A stretch of DNA of 64,000 nucleotides from an uncultured Anaerofilum sp. (GTDB lineage: Bacteria; Bacillota; Clostridia; Oscillospirales; Ruminococcaceae): NCBI GenBank assembly GCA_944385945.1, contig CALWZD010000039.1, positions 34,015-98,014 of the forward strand. The letters run 5' to 3'. The translations under genes and the position numbers were made by a program. Every line of letters starts with the position of its first letter. Positions within the stretch are counted from its first letter, which is position 1. This document shows, piece after piece, positions 62,984 to 64,000 of this stretch. The notes beneath the pieces were generated by a model that saw nothing but the letters and a program-made list of their open reading frames with translations, made no database searches and was not told the DNA's origin.

Positions 62984-63029
62984 TGACAAAGCGCATAGAT
63001 ATTTGTTTTATAATTATGCATTTTTGATG

Positions 63030-63064
63030 TTGACTTTTTTGCCTGTTTTGTTGTAGAATATAAT
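63030..63064 (+). promoter_or_regulatory. Promoter of the small RNA
   Basis: TTGACT (63030-63035), 18 bases, TAGAAT (63054-63059), with an overlapping TATAAT at 63059-63064. A further TTGACA lies upstream at 62983. Confidence 0.6.
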
Positions 63065-63065
63065 T

Positions 63066-63139
63066 GTACGTGGCGTATTTGCCGCTGCGCAGCGTTAGAC
63101 AAAAAGCCTTTCCCGCTTGATACCCGGGAAAGGCTTTTT
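63066..63139 (+). ncRNA. Candidate small RNA with intrinsic terminator
   Basis: Downstream of the promoter, about 75 bases fold into GTGGC/GCCGC and GCTGC/GCAGC hairpins and end in a terminator AAAAAGCCTTTCCC/GGGAAAGGCTTTTT (63101-63139). There is no reading frame of note. Confidence 0.6.
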
Positions 63140-63145
63140 GCTGTA

Positions 63146-63180
63146 AAAATCCCCGAAAGCATATCGCCTTCGGGGATTTT
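63146..63180. terminator. Terminator of the DUF2798 gene
   Basis: AAAATCCCCGAA/TTCGGGGATTTT stem directly after the stop codon; T tract on the minus strand. Confidence 0.88.
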
Positions 63181-63183
63181 AAC

Positions 63184-63660
63184 TCAATGCGCTTTCTGCG
63201 CTTCCTCTTTAAACATCAAACCAAATACAAACCGAACCAGTGGGCCTGCAAAAAAGATCTGCCAGCACAACGCCATCGGGAAATTCTTGACAGCCGTTTC
63301 CAACCACACCGCCACGATCTCAACGCCCGGATTTTTAAACAACAGCGTAGCGATCAGGCTCATCATCGGACACATCAGGCAAACGATCATGCTAGAGATC
63401 GCCAGAATCACCATGATAGGCTTATCTACCCCCGGTGTAACAAAACGAAACGCCAGCATATGCGACAGCTTTTCTACTACGAAAAATTCCAACACAAATG
63501 CCACCGGCCACATAATAACCATTTCCGCAAATGCCATCAAAAAAATTTGGTTGCTCATGCCACCAAATTCCATGGCAATGTTGTAGCAGATCATAGCGTA
63601 CACCATAACGAACGCCATCAGCAATGTAAATACGACACTTTGAAACTTTGTTTTGGGCAT
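63184..63660 (-). CDS. DUF2798 family membrane protein
   Basis: A 158-residue protein with four hydrophobic segments (about 6-24, 38-58, 78-98 and 125-148). Two repeats (FTLLMAFVMVYAMICYN and ISSMIVCLMCPMMSL) match the duplicated DUF2798 unit. Function unknown. The ATG at 63660 has GAGGAG upstream; its own promoter is at 63794-63822. Confidence 0.82.
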   Translation of the reverse strand: MPKTKFQSVVFTLLMAFVMVYAMICYNIAMEFGGMSNQIFLMAFAEMVIMWPVAFVLEFFVVEKLSHMLAFRFVTPGVDKPIMVILAISSMIVCLMCPMMSLIATLLFKNPGVEIVAVWLETAVKNFPMALCWQIFFAGPLVRFVFGLMFKEEAQKAH

Positions 63661-63793
63661 AAAATTTATTCTCCTCTGATTTTTTCGCAACTGTCGTGTT
63701 GTTCGTTATCAGAGAGAGCTTTGCCCACTCATGTGTCGTTTCCAATAAAACCAACCAGTTTTCTATTTTTCTGCTTCGACAGCATTGTCTTTC

Positions 63794-63822
63794 ATTTTAC
63801 CAAATTTTGACTTAAATTGCAA
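63794..63822 (-). promoter_or_regulatory. Promoter of the DUF2798 gene
   Basis: TTGCAA (63822-63817), 17 bases, TAAAAT (63799-63794) on the minus strand. Confidence 0.65.
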
Positions 63823-63895
63823 GTTTTTTATCTGTTCGTTAGTTCTTACCCTGCATATAATGCAGACAGGCCCACCCCGTAGGGGGGAAGTGCGA

Positions 63896-63924
63896 CAAAA
63901 AAACCACCCAGCCTTGGGTGGTTT
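63896..63924 (-). terminator. tRNA terminator
   Basis: AAACCACCC/GGGTGGTTT stem followed by a T run on the minus strand, just after the tRNA-Lys gene. Confidence 0.9.
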
Positions 63925-63928
63925 TGGT

Positions 63929-64000
<72 letters not shown>

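Overview
The window looks like the chromosome of a Gram-positive anaerobe of the class Clostridia, most likely Oscillospiraceae/Ruminococcaceae with roughly 50% GC. This rests on gene content (pyruvate phosphate dikinase, DegV, LTA-synthase-type sulfatase, RF3, pth-mfd order, clostridial-type xanthine dehydrogenase), on AGGAGG ribosome sites with many TTG/GTG starts, and on consensus sigma-A promoters. There is no rRNA, CRISPR array, intact insertion sequence or prophage. The species is not determined.

Layout. 1-10113: the end of an rRNA methyltransferase gene, then minus-strand genes. A compact nine-gene run goes from a His-rich CobW zinc GTPase through a second GTPase, signal peptidase, MATE pump, CPBP protease, tadA, fabG-like and acetyltransferase to a GH25 gene. 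10433-15640: aminopeptidase P converges on the polyphosphate pair ppx-ppk across a structure-rich spacer. 16003-25618: GH51 arabinofuranosidase, a GH43-like protein, a four-gene gliding-type ABC exporter operon and an LTA-synthase-like sulfatase. 25811-30733: prfC, a small pyrophosphatase, a membrane protein, two redox proteins and a YhfC protease.

30938-36963 is a purine island. A guanine-class riboswitch with its terminator controls a xanthine/uracil permease. The three-subunit molybdenum hydroxylase operon follows, and xpt is divergent. 37074-50281: Nudix, a degenerate M23 protein, DUF1846, a lipoprotein, hisS, degV, ftsH, mfd and pth. 50630-61914: ppdK, a chemoreceptor split at a T7 run, a sugar kinase/nucleotidyltransferase pair behind a structured leader, prmA-rsmE, a DUF436/YggS pair and an XRE regulator.

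62023-63139 is the most unusual stretch. It holds no credible protein gene but carries its own promoters and terminators. It appears to encode a large (about 0.92 kb) highly structured RNA on the minus strand and a small RNA on the plus strand, close to a tRNA-Lys gene. A second genome-scale signal is a three-hairpin element found four times, always starting within a few bases of a stop codon and always in the sense orientation of the gene before it.
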